From: an uncultured Brevibacterium sp.
Lineage (GTDB): Bacteria > Actinomycetota > Actinomycetes > Actinomycetales > Brevibacteriaceae
Length of the DNA: 16,596 nucleotides
Direction of reading: 5' to 3'
NCBI GenBank assembly: GCA_902489185.1
Contig: CABTZC010000014.1
Coordinates: 1 to 16,596 of the forward strand
Shown here: in pieces, positions 7,533 to 15,341 of the stretch
How positions within the stretch are numbered: position 1 is the first letter of the stretch
Layout: each line of letters starts with the position of its first letter
Program-made: the position numbers and the translations under genes
Notes under the pieces: model-generated
The model's database searches: none
Told to the model about the DNA's origin: nothing
What the model saw: the letters and a program-made list of their open reading frames with translations, nothing else

Positions 7533-7638
7533 TATGACCAAATAAGACACCACATGACACGTCTTTGACACGCACAGGTTCAACAACCTCGGCGCCCGTT
7601 TAGCGTTGCATGCAACACAACAACGTTAGGAGCCAACC
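7533..7638 (+). promoter_or_regulatory. metY upstream region with two inverted repeats
   Basis: This 106-bp region between dnaE2 and metY holds AGGTT-CAAC-AACCT (7576-7589) and a perfect 12-bp palindrome GTTGCATGCAAC (7605-7616). The palindrome lies 22 bp before the ATG and overlaps the likely transcription start region, so it could be an operator for a methionine regulator; I cannot name the protein. TTGACA at 7565-7570 is a possible -35, but no good -10 stands at the right distance. AGGAG (7628-7632) is the metY ribosome site. No SAM riboswitch fold is apparent. Confidence 0.45.
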
Positions 7639-8943
7639 ATGACCACCTTTGAAACTCGCCAGATCCACGAAGGGCAGACACCGGACAGCGAAACCGGCTC
7701 ACGCGCACTGCCCATCTACCAGACCACGTCGTTTGTTTTTAACGACGCTCAAGTGGCCGCTGACCGTTTCGCGCTGAAAGACCTTGGACCCATTTACAGC
7801 CGCCTGGCTAACCCCACGGTACAGGCAGTTGAAGAACGCATCGCGTCCCTCGAAGGGGGAGTGGGAGCCGTTCTGACCTCCTCGGGACAGGCAGCCGCGT
7901 TTCTTGCAATCATCAACATTGCCGGCGCAGGCGACCACGTCGTTGCTAGCCCCTCACTGTACGGAGGAACGTACAACCTTCTCGACGTCACTCTGCGGAA
8001 ACTGGGCATCGAAACCACCTTTGTGGAAAACCCAGACAATATCGATGAGTGGAAAGCCGCCGTGCAACCCAACACCAAAGCATTCTTTGGTGAAACCCTG
8101 ACAAACCCACAGTCCTCCATCCTCAACCTCCCTGAACTCAGCAAGGCCGCACACGACGCGGGCGTTCCACTGATCGTCGACAACACGCTGGCTACGCCAT
8201 ACCTGCTACGCCCGATCGAACACGGCGCGGACGTTGTCCTGCACTCAGCCACCAAGTTCTTAGGAGGACACGGAAACTCGATCGCAGGTGTGATCGTGGA
8301 CTCCGGAAACTTCGACTACAGCGCAGACCCTGAAAAGTTCCCCGGCTTCAACGAACCGGACGCCTCCTACGACGGGCTCGTCTACGCCCGCGACTTAGGG
8401 CCAGACAGCGATTTTGGTGCAAACGTGTCCTACGGGATAAAGATCCGGGTACAGCTCCTGCGCGACCTGGGACCGTCGGCATCACCATTCAACGCGTTCC
8501 TGATCGCACAGGGTCTTGAAACGTTGAGCCTGCGCGTCGAACGCCACGTCGAAAACGCGCAGAAGGTGGCCACGTTCCTGGAAAACCACGACCAGGTCAC
8601 ACACGTCAACTACGCAGGGCTGGAATCCAGCCCGTACAACGCACTGGCCAAGCAGCTTCTGCCCAAGGGAGCCGGAGCCGTGTTGTCCTTTGACATTGCC
8701 GGCGGTTACGACGCTGCTGTGAAATTTGTCGATGCACTGGATTTGCACTCGCACGTGGCAAACATTGGTGACACACGTTCCTTGGTGATCCACCCAGCGT
8801 CCACGACACACTCGCAGCTGAGCGAAGAAGCACAAGCACAGTCGGGCGTCAACCCGGCACTGGTCCGTCTCAGTGTGGGCCTGGAAGGCGCGGACGACAT
8901 TATTGCGGATTTGGAGAAGGGCTTTGCGGCCGCACGCGGTTAA
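7639..8943 (+). CDS. metY: O-acetylhomoserine sulfhydrylase (aminocarboxypropyltransferase)
   Basis: This 434-residue fold-type I PLP enzyme of the Cys/Met metabolism family has the length typical of MetY. ATG 7639 follows AGGAG with a 6-nt spacer. It opens FETRQIHEGQTPD and has YSRLANPT, LTSSGQAAAFLAI and SPSLYGGTYNLL for cofactor binding. VDNTLATPYLLRP precedes the PLP lysine K206 in HSATKFLGGHG. The long GNFDYSADPEKFPGFNEPD segment after the lysine separates MetY from the shorter MetB and MetZ. It makes homocysteine from O-acetylhomoserine and sulfide in the cytosol. metX, which makes its substrate, overlaps its 3' end, so the pair forms a direct sulfhydrylation branch of methionine synthesis. 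Confidence 0.96.
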   Translation: MTTFETRQIHEGQTPDSETGSRALPIYQTTSFVFNDAQVAADRFALKDLGPIYSRLANPTVQAVEERIASLEGGVGAVLTSSGQAAAFLAIINIAGAGDHVVASPSLYGGTYNLLDVTLRKLGIETTFVENPDNIDEWKAAVQPNTKAFFGETLTNPQSSILNLPELSKAAHDAGVPLIVDNTLATPYLLRPIEHGADVVLHSATKFLGGHGNSIAGVIVDSGNFDYSADPEKFPGFNEPDASYDGLVYARDLGPDSDFGANVSYGIKIRVQLLRDLGPSASPFNAFLIAQGLETLSLRVERHVENAQKVATFLENHDQVTHVNYAGLESSPYNALAKQLLPKGAGAVLSFDIAGGYDAAVKFVDALDLHSHVANIGDTRSLVIHPASTTHSQLSEEAQAQSGVNPALVRLSVGLEGADDIIADLEKGFAAARG

Positions 8944-9991
8944 GAGCCCGCTCACACACGCGGTTGACGGTTCCGTGCGGACGTGTCGCATCGGGGATTT
9001 TGTGACAGAAAATGGTGACGTCATCCCCGATGCCCACATCGCGTTTGAAACGTTTGGTGTGCTGAACGCTGAAGCCAGCAACGCGGTTCTCATTGAGCAT
9101 GCACTCACCGGTGACTCACACGTCACATCAGGTGAGTCGGACGTGCCCGGTTGGTGGGATGCCGTTGTGGGGCCGGGCAAGGCGATCGACACGCGTGAGT
9201 TCTTTGTCGTGTGCACAAACGTGCTCGGTGGATGCAACGGAACCACCGGGCCCAGCACATCTGTCGACGGCACAGAACTCGGCGCGCCGTTCCCGCAGGT
9301 CAGCATCCGTGACATGGTGCGAGCCGAGTCGCTGGTTGCTGACGCGTTGGGTATCGAACGGTTCTACGCTGTTGTGGGCGGATCCTTGGGTGGTGCTCGG
9401 GCCGGCGAGTTCGCCGCTACCTACCCCCATCGGGTCGAACAGACTGTGGTGCTGGCCGCCCCCGCTTATTCGTCTGCTGACAACATTGCGTGGGCACACA
9501 CGCAGTTGCAAGCCATCAAACTGGACCCCAATTATCACGGGGGCAACTACGCCCACCACAGTGTGAAGCCGCTCTACGGTCTGGGCTTGGCACGCCAGAT
9601 CGCACATTTGACGTACCGCAGTGGTGATGAACTTGACGGCAGGTTCGGGCGCGAACACCAACCTGCGATGCCCGGGTACTACCAAGTGCAAAGCTACCTG
9701 GACTACCAGGCAGGAAAGCTGGCTGGCAGGTTCGACGCTCAGTCGTACTGCGTGCTCACCCGGGCGTTGAGGGATCATGATGTGCGCCGAGGTCGTTCCC
9801 AGCTGACCGTGCCCGGCCTCCATGTGGTGTCACTGTCCTCTGACCGGCTCTATCCACCCGCCCAGGTGAAAGAGTTCGCTGACCTTGCCGAGGCGCGCTC
9901 GTACACAGAGGTTGAAACGGACGCCGGCCACGACGGGTTTCTCACGGAAGCTGCCGAAGTGAGTAAGGTTCTCCGGTCTGTTCTGGGGTGA
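8924..9991 (+). CDS. metX: homoserine O-acetyltransferase
   Basis: This alpha/beta-hydrolase is 355 residues from TTG 8924, which has GGAG (8913-8916) 7 nt upstream and overlaps metY by 20 bp. GTG 8975 (338 residues) also keeps the family core but has no visible ribosome site. Motifs are VLIEHALTGDSH, VVCTNVLGGCNGTTGPS, the nucleophile elbow GGSLGG with S154, then NYHGGNY, RIAHLTYRS-like ARQIAHLTYRSGDE and SYLDYQ. The triad is completed by D307 (SSDRLYPP) and H336 (DAGHDGFL). It transfers acetyl from acetyl-CoA to homoserine and feeds MetY. The segment after SRDxV is compact relative to some MetX proteins. The stop lies only 8 bp from the stop of the convergent acyl-CoA oxidase gene, and no hairpin is seen between them. 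Confidence 0.94.
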   Translation: MRPHAVKSPLTHAVDGSVRTCRIGDFVTENGDVIPDAHIAFETFGVLNAEASNAVLIEHALTGDSHVTSGESDVPGWWDAVVGPGKAIDTREFFVVCTNVLGGCNGTTGPSTSVDGTELGAPFPQVSIRDMVRAESLVADALGIERFYAVVGGSLGGARAGEFAATYPHRVEQTVVLAAPAYSSADNIAWAHTQLQAIKLDPNYHGGNYAHHSVKPLYGLGLARQIAHLTYRSGDELDGRFGREHQPAMPGYYQVQSYLDYQAGKLAGRFDAQSYCVLTRALRDHDVRRGRSQLTVPGLHVVSLSSDRLYPPAQVKEFADLAEARSYTEVETDAGHDGFLTEAAEVSKVLRSVLG

Positions 9992-9999
9992 GTTCGTTT

Positions 10000-12042
10000 C
10001 TAGCGTTTTGTATTCTTGGCCCGAATGATGCGTTCGTCAATGGGATAGTCGGTACGTGAACGTGCTTGGCGTGCATGAGCCGTCGCCTCGTTCTGGCGGG
10101 CCGCTTCCTGCCCCTCAGAAATCAGGGTACGTCGGTGTTCGCTGCTGAAGCCGAACATGCCGGCCAGGTCGGGCGCGTTCTGTGCGAGCTTTCGGCACAG
10201 TCGCCCAATCGTGGGCTCAACCAGGCGGGCGCGTGCCATCGACAAGCGTCCGTACATGACGTGCCAGCCAATGTGTTCGTGGATGAGAGTAAGACCATAG
10301 AGGTCACGGATGCGACGCAGTAGCTTCGCTTCATCTCTGTGTTTCGTTGTGTCGATGTCGCGTAGTCGCGACGTGAGCGCTTTCCATTTGAGGAGGTGAA
10401 TGTAGGCTTCTGCCGTTTCGATGAGCTGGTGCTGGTGGGTGTTAAACAGGTTGGCAGCGGCTTGGCGATTCATCTTGGTAGCGGGGCGTAGTTTTTGCGC
10501 TAGGTCGGAAAGCATCGAGTCGACACGGCTCGAAAGAAGGGCTTCTTGCAGGTGCCCGGACCTGATGCGCTTCGATGCAAGCGTGGGAGTAAACAAGTCA
10601 CTGATCGTACGACCGACGCTGGCAATGCCAGAGCGGTAAAGAGAGTGTTCGGCGGCTTGGTGCGACAGGTACCTGGCGGCGCCGCCAAAGTCGATGTCCT
10701 TGAGTTCTCGTGAGTAGTCTTGCAGCAATCGCTTACCCACAAGCTGGAGTAGTACGGTGTTGTCGCCTTCGAAGGTGACATAAACGTCGAGGTCGTGGCG
10801 GAGTCCCACGAGGCGGTTGTCCCACATGAAACCTGCCCCACCGCAGGCTTCGCGGCATTCTTGGATCGTATCCAACGCGTCCCATGTGGACACTGCTTTG
10901 AACCCCGCTGCCTGACTTTCTAGCAGCTGCCGGGTGGCTTCGGGTGGTGCTTCGCTCCTGAATACTTCGTCGAAGGTGTCCAGAAGGTTTTCGTGGGCCA
11001 CGGAGTTCGCCCACGCTTTTGCAACGAGTGGCATGAGCCGACGCTGGTGCTCACCATAGTCAATCAGGCGCACGCTCTCGCCTGGAACGCCTCCTTCGAA
11101 CTGGGCGCGGTCCATGGCATACCGCAGTGCTATGTCGAGGGCAAGTTTGGAAGCGACTGTGGATGCTCCGTCAAGAGATACTCGCCCCATAACCAAGGTG
11201 CCGAGCATCGTGAAGAAGCGTTTCCCAGGGGAGTGAATGGGAGAAGAGTACTCGCCATCCTCTGCCACGTGTCCGTAGCGGTCAAGAAGGTTTTCACGCG
11301 GGATCCTCACACGGTCGAAACCAAAACGTCCGTTGTCCACTCCTGCAAGACCGCCTTTATAGCCGTCGTCTTCAATCGTGATTCCCGGGAGTGGTCGTCC
11401 GTCTTCAGAACGTACGGGAACAAAGAACGCGTGAACACCGTAGTCGATACCCGAGGTGATGAGCCGGGCAAACACAACAGCGGCTTGGGCGTGGGCTGCC
11501 GCGTTCCCGATGTACTCTTTGACTGCTTGCCTATGCGGCGTGTGGATTACAAATTCTTGTTTCATGGGGTCGTAGGTGGCAGTCGTGTCCACGTTCGCGA
11601 CATCCGACCCGTGCCCAATTTCGGTCATCGCAAAGCTCCCTAAGAGTTTGCCCTCAAGCGCGTCTTTGAGCCAGCGTTCGTGTTGGTCTTTGTTGCCGAG
11701 GTGGTGGATAGCTCCGCTGAAAAGTCCGTATTGCACGCCGGCCTTTACCTGAATGCTGGGTTCTGCCAGAACGAGTTCTTCGAATCCAGCGACGTAGGCG
11801 GCATAGTCTTCGGGGCCACCCATGTGTTTTGGCATCGCGAGTGTGGTGAAACCAGCGTTGGCGAGTGCGACAACGCCTTCAAGGGTTGCTTGGCGCTTGC
11901 GTTCAAGACTCCATTCAGGTTTGAGACGAAGGGCGGGATGAGCTGCAAACTCGCGGCCTTTGTCCCGTACCGTTGAGCGCTCACCTTCAAGGAATTTGCG
12001 AAGGTAATCAGCATCGATTGTGAGTGGAGCTTTGGTGTTCAT
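10000..12042 (-). CDS. acyl-CoA oxidase/dehydrogenase (ACOX-like)
   Basis: This 680-residue flavoprotein has the length of acyl-CoA oxidases (about 650-700) rather than ordinary acyl-CoA dehydrogenases (about 380-400). The ATG overlaps the tetR stop by 4 bp (ATGA). GSFAMTEIGHGSDVANVDTTATYD is the FAD/substrate loop. GVHAFFVPVRSEDG and GVDNGRFGFDRVRIPRENLLDRY are oxidase-type segments. ECREACGGAGFMWDNR and VTFEGDNTVLLQL follow, the latter carrying the likely catalytic base E425, close to E421 of rat ACOX1. A long helical C-terminal domain completes it. It should convert acyl-CoA to trans-2-enoyl-CoA. Whether it passes electrons to oxygen (making peroxide) or to an electron-transfer flavoprotein cannot be read from sequence. 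In mycobacteria the equivalent locus carries FadE5, a dehydrogenase. It is co-transcribed with tetR. Confidence 0.88.
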   Translation of the reverse strand: MNTKAPLTIDADYLRKFLEGERSTVRDKGREFAAHPALRLKPEWSLERKRQATLEGVVALANAGFTTLAMPKHMGGPEDYAAYVAGFEELVLAEPSIQVKAGVQYGLFSGAIHHLGNKDQHERWLKDALEGKLLGSFAMTEIGHGSDVANVDTTATYDPMKQEFVIHTPHRQAVKEYIGNAAAHAQAAVVFARLITSGIDYGVHAFFVPVRSEDGRPLPGITIEDDGYKGGLAGVDNGRFGFDRVRIPRENLLDRYGHVAEDGEYSSPIHSPGKRFFTMLGTLVMGRVSLDGASTVASKLALDIALRYAMDRAQFEGGVPGESVRLIDYGEHQRRLMPLVAKAWANSVAHENLLDTFDEVFRSEAPPEATRQLLESQAAGFKAVSTWDALDTIQECREACGGAGFMWDNRLVGLRHDLDVYVTFEGDNTVLLQLVGKRLLQDYSRELKDIDFGGAARYLSHQAAEHSLYRSGIASVGRTISDLFTPTLASKRIRSGHLQEALLSSRVDSMLSDLAQKLRPATKMNRQAAANLFNTHQHQLIETAEAYIHLLKWKALTSRLRDIDTTKHRDEAKLLRRIRDLYGLTLIHEHIGWHVMYGRLSMARARLVEPTIGRLCRKLAQNAPDLAGMFGFSSEHRRTLISEGQEAARQNEATAHARQARSRTDYPIDERIIRAKNTKR

Positions 12043-12638
12043 GAGTGTTGTCCTTCAACGGTGTGAGTGGCTGGGGCGCTTTCCCAGAGCCACGTACTCA
12101 GATGAGTTGCAAATGTGTGAGGGTCGGTGGGGTTCGTGAGCCATTCTTCGGTACACGCGCGCACAAAGCCCAGTGCGCCTCGGGCCCACATGTACTGCTC
12201 TGGTTGGGTGAAGTTCATTCGGGCGCACAGCAATTGAGCGATTGCGTCAAAAAACGTTTGTTGACCGGTCTGATGGGTAACTCCGCGGTCACAGAATCGG
12301 TAAACATCGGGCCTGCTTGAGGCGAGGTCCACAAATGCCGTGATCATGTGGGTGAGTGCCTCGTGGGGACTCATATCCGGCGTAGCTGCTCTGTCGAGCT
12401 GTTTGGTGATGACCTTCATGGCCCACTGTCCCATGTCGTCGACGAGACCAGCACGGTCCCCAAAATACCTGTACAAGACGGTCTTTGACGTGCCCGTAGC
12501 TTCGCAGATCTGGTCCATTGAAGCGTCAGGGCCTAAATCGGCAACAGAGTGGCGCACCATGCGAAGCAGCTCACGACGTCGCTCTTTACGGTGTGCGTCC
12601 CACCGTAAAGCACGTCCATCTTGTGTGACAGATTTCAT
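12039..12638 (-). CDS. TetR-family regulator of the lipid cluster
   Basis: This 199-residue protein has an N-terminal helix-turn-helix at about residues 26-65: RRELLRMVRHSVADLG, then SMDQICEATGTSKTVLYRYFGDRAGL, a textbook TetR DNA-binding domain. The C-terminal ligand domain is not recognisable beyond the family. It starts at ATG (12638-12636) with no Shine-Dalgarno. A -10-like GATACT on the minus strand (12653-12648) puts the transcription start 2-4 nt upstream, so the message is probably nearly leaderless. It overlaps the acyl-CoA oxidase gene by 4 bp and diverges from the thiolase gene. The large inverted repeat touching its start codon is its likely operator. By analogy, the inducer is probably an acyl-CoA; that is inference. 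Confidence 0.92.
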   Translation of the reverse strand: MKSVTQDGRALRWDAHRKERRRELLRMVRHSVADLGPDASMDQICEATGTSKTVLYRYFGDRAGLVDDMGQWAMKVITKQLDRAATPDMSPHEALTHMITAFVDLASSRPDVYRFCDRGVTHQTGQQTFFDAIAQLLCARMNFTQPEQYMWARGALGFVRACTEEWLTNPTDPHTFATHLSTWLWESAPATHTVEGQHS

Positions 12639-12670
12639 GTAACTGACAGTATCAAGTACTGTCAGTTACA
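12638..12670. promoter_or_regulatory. 33-bp inverted-repeat operator between tetR and fadA2-like gene
   Basis: Two perfect 14-nt arms, TGTAACTGACAGTA (12638-12651) and TACTGTCAGTTACA (12657-12670), flank a 5-nt spacer TCAAG. The repeat abuts the tetR ATG on one side and a GATAAT -10 on the other. Size, symmetry and position fit a TetR-family operator that represses both transcripts. A 14-bp stem could also form a hairpin in RNA, but it stands upstream of or at both predicted start points, which favours a DNA site. Confidence 0.9.
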
Positions 12671-12676
12671 GATAAT
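12648..12676. promoter_or_regulatory. overlapping face-to-face promoters
   Basis: On the plus strand GATAAT (12671-12676) is a good -10; the hexamer 17 bp upstream is AGTATC (12648-12653), a weak -35. On the minus strand GATACT occupies 12653-12648 as a -10, with ATTATC (12676-12671) 17 bp upstream. The two promoters would therefore use the same DNA, each -10 serving as the other's -35 region, and the operator covers most of it. Transcription from the two could be mutually exclusive. Confidence 0.5.
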
Positions 12677-12698
12677 TTCAGCGCTTCTAGGAGGTAAC

Positions 12699-13979
12699 GT
12701 GAACCGTCGCGCAGCGATCCTTGGTGGGAACCGGATCCCCTTTGCTCGATCCAACAAACAGTACGCACACGCTTCGAATCAAGACATGCTCACCAGTGCG
12801 CTCGACGGGCTGGTCGCGCGCTTCGGACTCGCAGGTAAGCGCCTTGGCGAAGTCGCCGGCGGTGCCGTGCTCAAACACTCAAAAGACATCAACCTCACGC
12901 GTGAATCCGTTCTGGGGTCGGCACTCAGCCCCACGACCCCGGCATTTGATTTAGGTCAAGCCTGTGCAACAGGTCTGGAAGCCTGCGTGAGCATTTCGCA
13001 GAAGATCCGCTTGGGACAGATCGAGTCGGGTATCGCAGGGGGAGCCGACACCACCTCGGACGCGCCCATCGTCATCAGCGACGGACTACGCGAAAATCTT
13101 CTTGCACTGTCCCGCGCACGCACCATCCCACAGAAGCTCCAGGCCATCGCTCGGATCCGTCCGCAAGACCTCGCGCCAGTAGCGCCAAGCACGGCTGAAG
13201 CACGCACGGGCTTAAGCATGGGCGAACACCAAGCGCGCACAACAGCCAAGTGGGGCATTACGCGGGCAGCGCAAGACGAGTTGGCGCTGGCCTCACACAC
13301 CAACATGGCAGCGGCATGGGACCGCGGATTCTTCGACGACCTCGTAACCCCATACCTGGGCGTCACACGCGACACCAACCTGCGAGCGGACTCCACCATG
13401 GAAAGCCTGGCAAAGCTCAACCCTGTGTTCGGTCGCAACCTGGAGACCGAAGCCACAATGACGGCTGGAAACTCTACGCCACTCACCGACGGTGCGTCGA
13501 CTGTTCTGTTGGGAAGTGAAGAGTTCGCGGCGGAACTGGGTATTGAGCCACTTGCGTACCTCGTGGATGCCGAGGCGGCAGCGGTGGACTTCGTCGAAGG
13601 CGAGGAAGGGCTGCTGATGGCTCCGGCATACGCGGTGCCACGCCTGCTTGCACGCAACGGGCTGACGTTTGACGACATTGATGTGTTCGAAATCCACGAA
13701 GCTTTCGCCTCCACCGTGCTGTGCCATCTGGCGGCATGGGAAAGCGAAGAGTTCTGCACGCAGAAACTGGGACTGGATGCACCCCTTGGCGCTGTTGATC
13801 GCGCGAAGCTCAACCCCAACGGCTCCTCGCTGGCGGCGGGCCACCCGTTCGCCGCAACTGGTGGACGCATCGTGGCGCAAACGGCGAAGCACCTGAAAGA
13901 AACCGGCCAGAAACGCGCCCTCATCTCTATCTGCGCTGCAGGTGGACAGGGAGTAGCCGCAATCGTGGAAGCTGAATAG
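12699..13979 (+). CDS. fadA2: acetyl-CoA acyltransferase (thiolase, FadA2-like)
   Basis: This 426-residue thiolase starts at GTG 12699 directly behind AGGAGGT (12689-12695); upstream in-frame starts lie in the operator and are rejected. Catalytic residues are all visible: nucleophile C89 in LGQACATGLEA, H333 in EIHEAFA, H382 in NPNGSSLAAGHPFAATGG and C412 in CAAGGQG. It cleaves 3-ketoacyl-CoA with CoA to acetyl-CoA and a shortened acyl-CoA, or runs in reverse. Its length and gene order next to fabG4 and htdX match mycobacterial FadA2 (Rv0243, about 440 residues); the symbol is by that synteny. It is first in a plus-strand operon; AGGAG of the next gene overlaps its TAG stop. Confidence 0.88.
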   Translation: MNRRAAILGGNRIPFARSNKQYAHASNQDMLTSALDGLVARFGLAGKRLGEVAGGAVLKHSKDINLTRESVLGSALSPTTPAFDLGQACATGLEACVSISQKIRLGQIESGIAGGADTTSDAPIVISDGLRENLLALSRARTIPQKLQAIARIRPQDLAPVAPSTAEARTGLSMGEHQARTTAKWGITRAAQDELALASHTNMAAAWDRGFFDDLVTPYLGVTRDTNLRADSTMESLAKLNPVFGRNLETEATMTAGNSTPLTDGASTVLLGSEEFAAELGIEPLAYLVDAEAAAVDFVEGEEGLLMAPAYAVPRLLARNGLTFDDIDVFEIHEAFASTVLCHLAAWESEEFCTQKLGLDAPLGAVDRAKLNPNGSSLAAGHPFAATGGRIVAQTAKHLKETGQKRALISICAAGGQGVAAIVEAE

Positions 13980-13988
13980 GAGTTACAC

Positions 13989-15341
13989 ATGGCGAAAGAC
14001 ACCTACCTCAATCTTGCAAACGGCATACTCGCGCCAGTAGTCAAGAAGCTGGGACTGCCGCAGCCGGTTCCGCTTCGCCGGTTCAATGTAGCCGGGGGAT
14101 CGGGCTTCACCAAGGATCCGGTTTTGGTGCTCGGTGACTCCGGAGCCGACTCGCTTGCCGAACTGCTGGTCGAAAACGGATTCTCGGTTCACCGCTCAGC
14201 GGACCCCAGCTTTAAGTACCAGGGCATCATCGCAAGCTTCATCGACGCACAGAGCCCGGACGACCTCGGCGAGACCGTTCTGCAGATCTCCCCGGCACTT
14301 AAACAGACTGCCCGATGTGCGCGCGTTGTTGTGTTGTCGCGTGCGCCTGAAGGTGAACAGGCGTCAGTAGACGCGGCTCGTAACGGTGTGACCGGAATTG
14401 TGCGTTCGGTTGCCCACGAAATGCGCTACGGCGGCACGGCAAACGGGATTGTGCTGGACGCAGGCGTGGACGTGAACGCGGCTTCGGTGACCGGTGCGCT
14501 GTGGTTCTTCCTGTCTGCCAAGTCGGCGTATGTGTCCGGTCAGCTGCTCACTGTGAGTGACGATCGGGGTCAGGCAGTGACGTCGAGTGAGTTTGACGGC
14601 GTGCGTGACAACGGGCCGCTTGCAGGAAAGATTGCAGTAGTTACGGGTGCTGCGCGCGGAATCGGTGCTGCCATTGCGCGTACCCTGCACCGCGACGGTG
14701 CCTATGTTTACGGAGTCGATGTCCCCGGCGCTGGGCAAGCGCTGGCGGCAACCATGAACTCGGTTGCCGGTAAAGCGATTCACCTCGACATCACAGCCAA
14801 AGACGCGGCCGACAAAATTGCGCAGGCAGTGGGCAAGCCCATTGACATCCTCATCCACAACGCGGGAATTACACGGGACAAGCTGCTTGCCAATATGGAT
14901 GCCAGCCGGTGGAACTCAGTGATCGCGGTGAACATCGAGTCACAGTTGCGGATAAACGAAAAACTCACTGAACTTGGCGCGTGGGGAAGCCAGCCACACG
15001 TCGTTTCCCTGGCATCTACCTCGGGCATTGCAGGAAACCGCGGGCAGACCAACTACGCGGCGTCGAAAGCCGGCGTCATCGGAATGGTCGCGGCGTCCCG
15101 CGACAGCTTTGCCAAGCTGGGCGGCTCCATTAACGCCGTGGCCCCCGGGTTCATCGAGACCGACATGACAGCGAAGATGCCGACCCTGACTCGGCAGGTG
15201 GCGCGCCGCCTCTCTAGCTTGCAGCAAGGTGGTCTGCCTGAGGATGTCGCCGAAGCGATCGCGTTCTTGTCTTCACCTGCCGCGACGGGCGTAAACGGGC
15301 AGACGCTTCGTGTGTGCGGACAGAACATGGTAGGTGCGTAA
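13989..15341 (+). CDS. fabG4: FabG4-like 3-ketoacyl-CoA/ACP reductase (two-domain SDR)
   Basis: This 450-residue protein starts at ATG 13989, 6 nt after AGGAG. It is almost twice the length of ordinary FabG (about 245). Residues 1 to about 205 form a degenerate flavodoxin/Rossmann-like domain without a nucleotide motif. The C-terminal half is a classical short-chain dehydrogenase: VVTGAARGIG (T219 starts TGxxxGIG), HNAG, and the catalytic set S343, Y356, K360 in STSG and NYAASK. These are close to S347/Y360/K364 of M. tuberculosis FabG4, a high-molecular-weight FabG reported to use NADH and act on CoA-linked substrates. With the adjacent thiolase and hydratase it would interconvert 3-ketoacyl-CoA and (3R)-hydroxyacyl-CoA. 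Its stop shares one base with the next ATG. Confidence 0.9.
   Translation: MAKDTYLNLANGILAPVVKKLGLPQPVPLRRFNVAGGSGFTKDPVLVLGDSGADSLAELLVENGFSVHRSADPSFKYQGIIASFIDAQSPDDLGETVLQISPALKQTARCARVVVLSRAPEGEQASVDAARNGVTGIVRSVAHEMRYGGTANGIVLDAGVDVNAASVTGALWFFLSAKSAYVSGQLLTVSDDRGQAVTSSEFDGVRDNGPLAGKIAVVTGAARGIGAAIARTLHRDGAYVYGVDVPGAGQALAATMNSVAGKAIHLDITAKDAADKIAQAVGKPIDILIHNAGITRDKLLANMDASRWNSVIAVNIESQLRINEKLTELGAWGSQPHVVSLASTSGIAGNRGQTNYAASKAGVIGMVAASRDSFAKLGGSINAVAPGFIETDMTAKMPTLTRQVARRLSSLQQGGLPEDVAEAIAFLSSPAATGVNGQTLRVCGQNMVGA

Noticed and set aside
7533..7638. SAM riboswitch before metY
   Set aside because: Only about 106 bp are available and the two short inverted repeats do not form a multi-helix SAM aptamer or a terminator/antiterminator pair.
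8482..9315. 277-codon antisense frame over the metY-metX junction
   Set aside because: Both sense genes are clearly coding and fully motif-supported; the antisense frame has no motifs or ribosome site.
12956..14002. 348-codon open frame antisense to the thiolase gene
   Set aside because: The sense frame has all thiolase catalytic motifs; the antisense product is Ser/Ala/Arg-rich with no family likeness.
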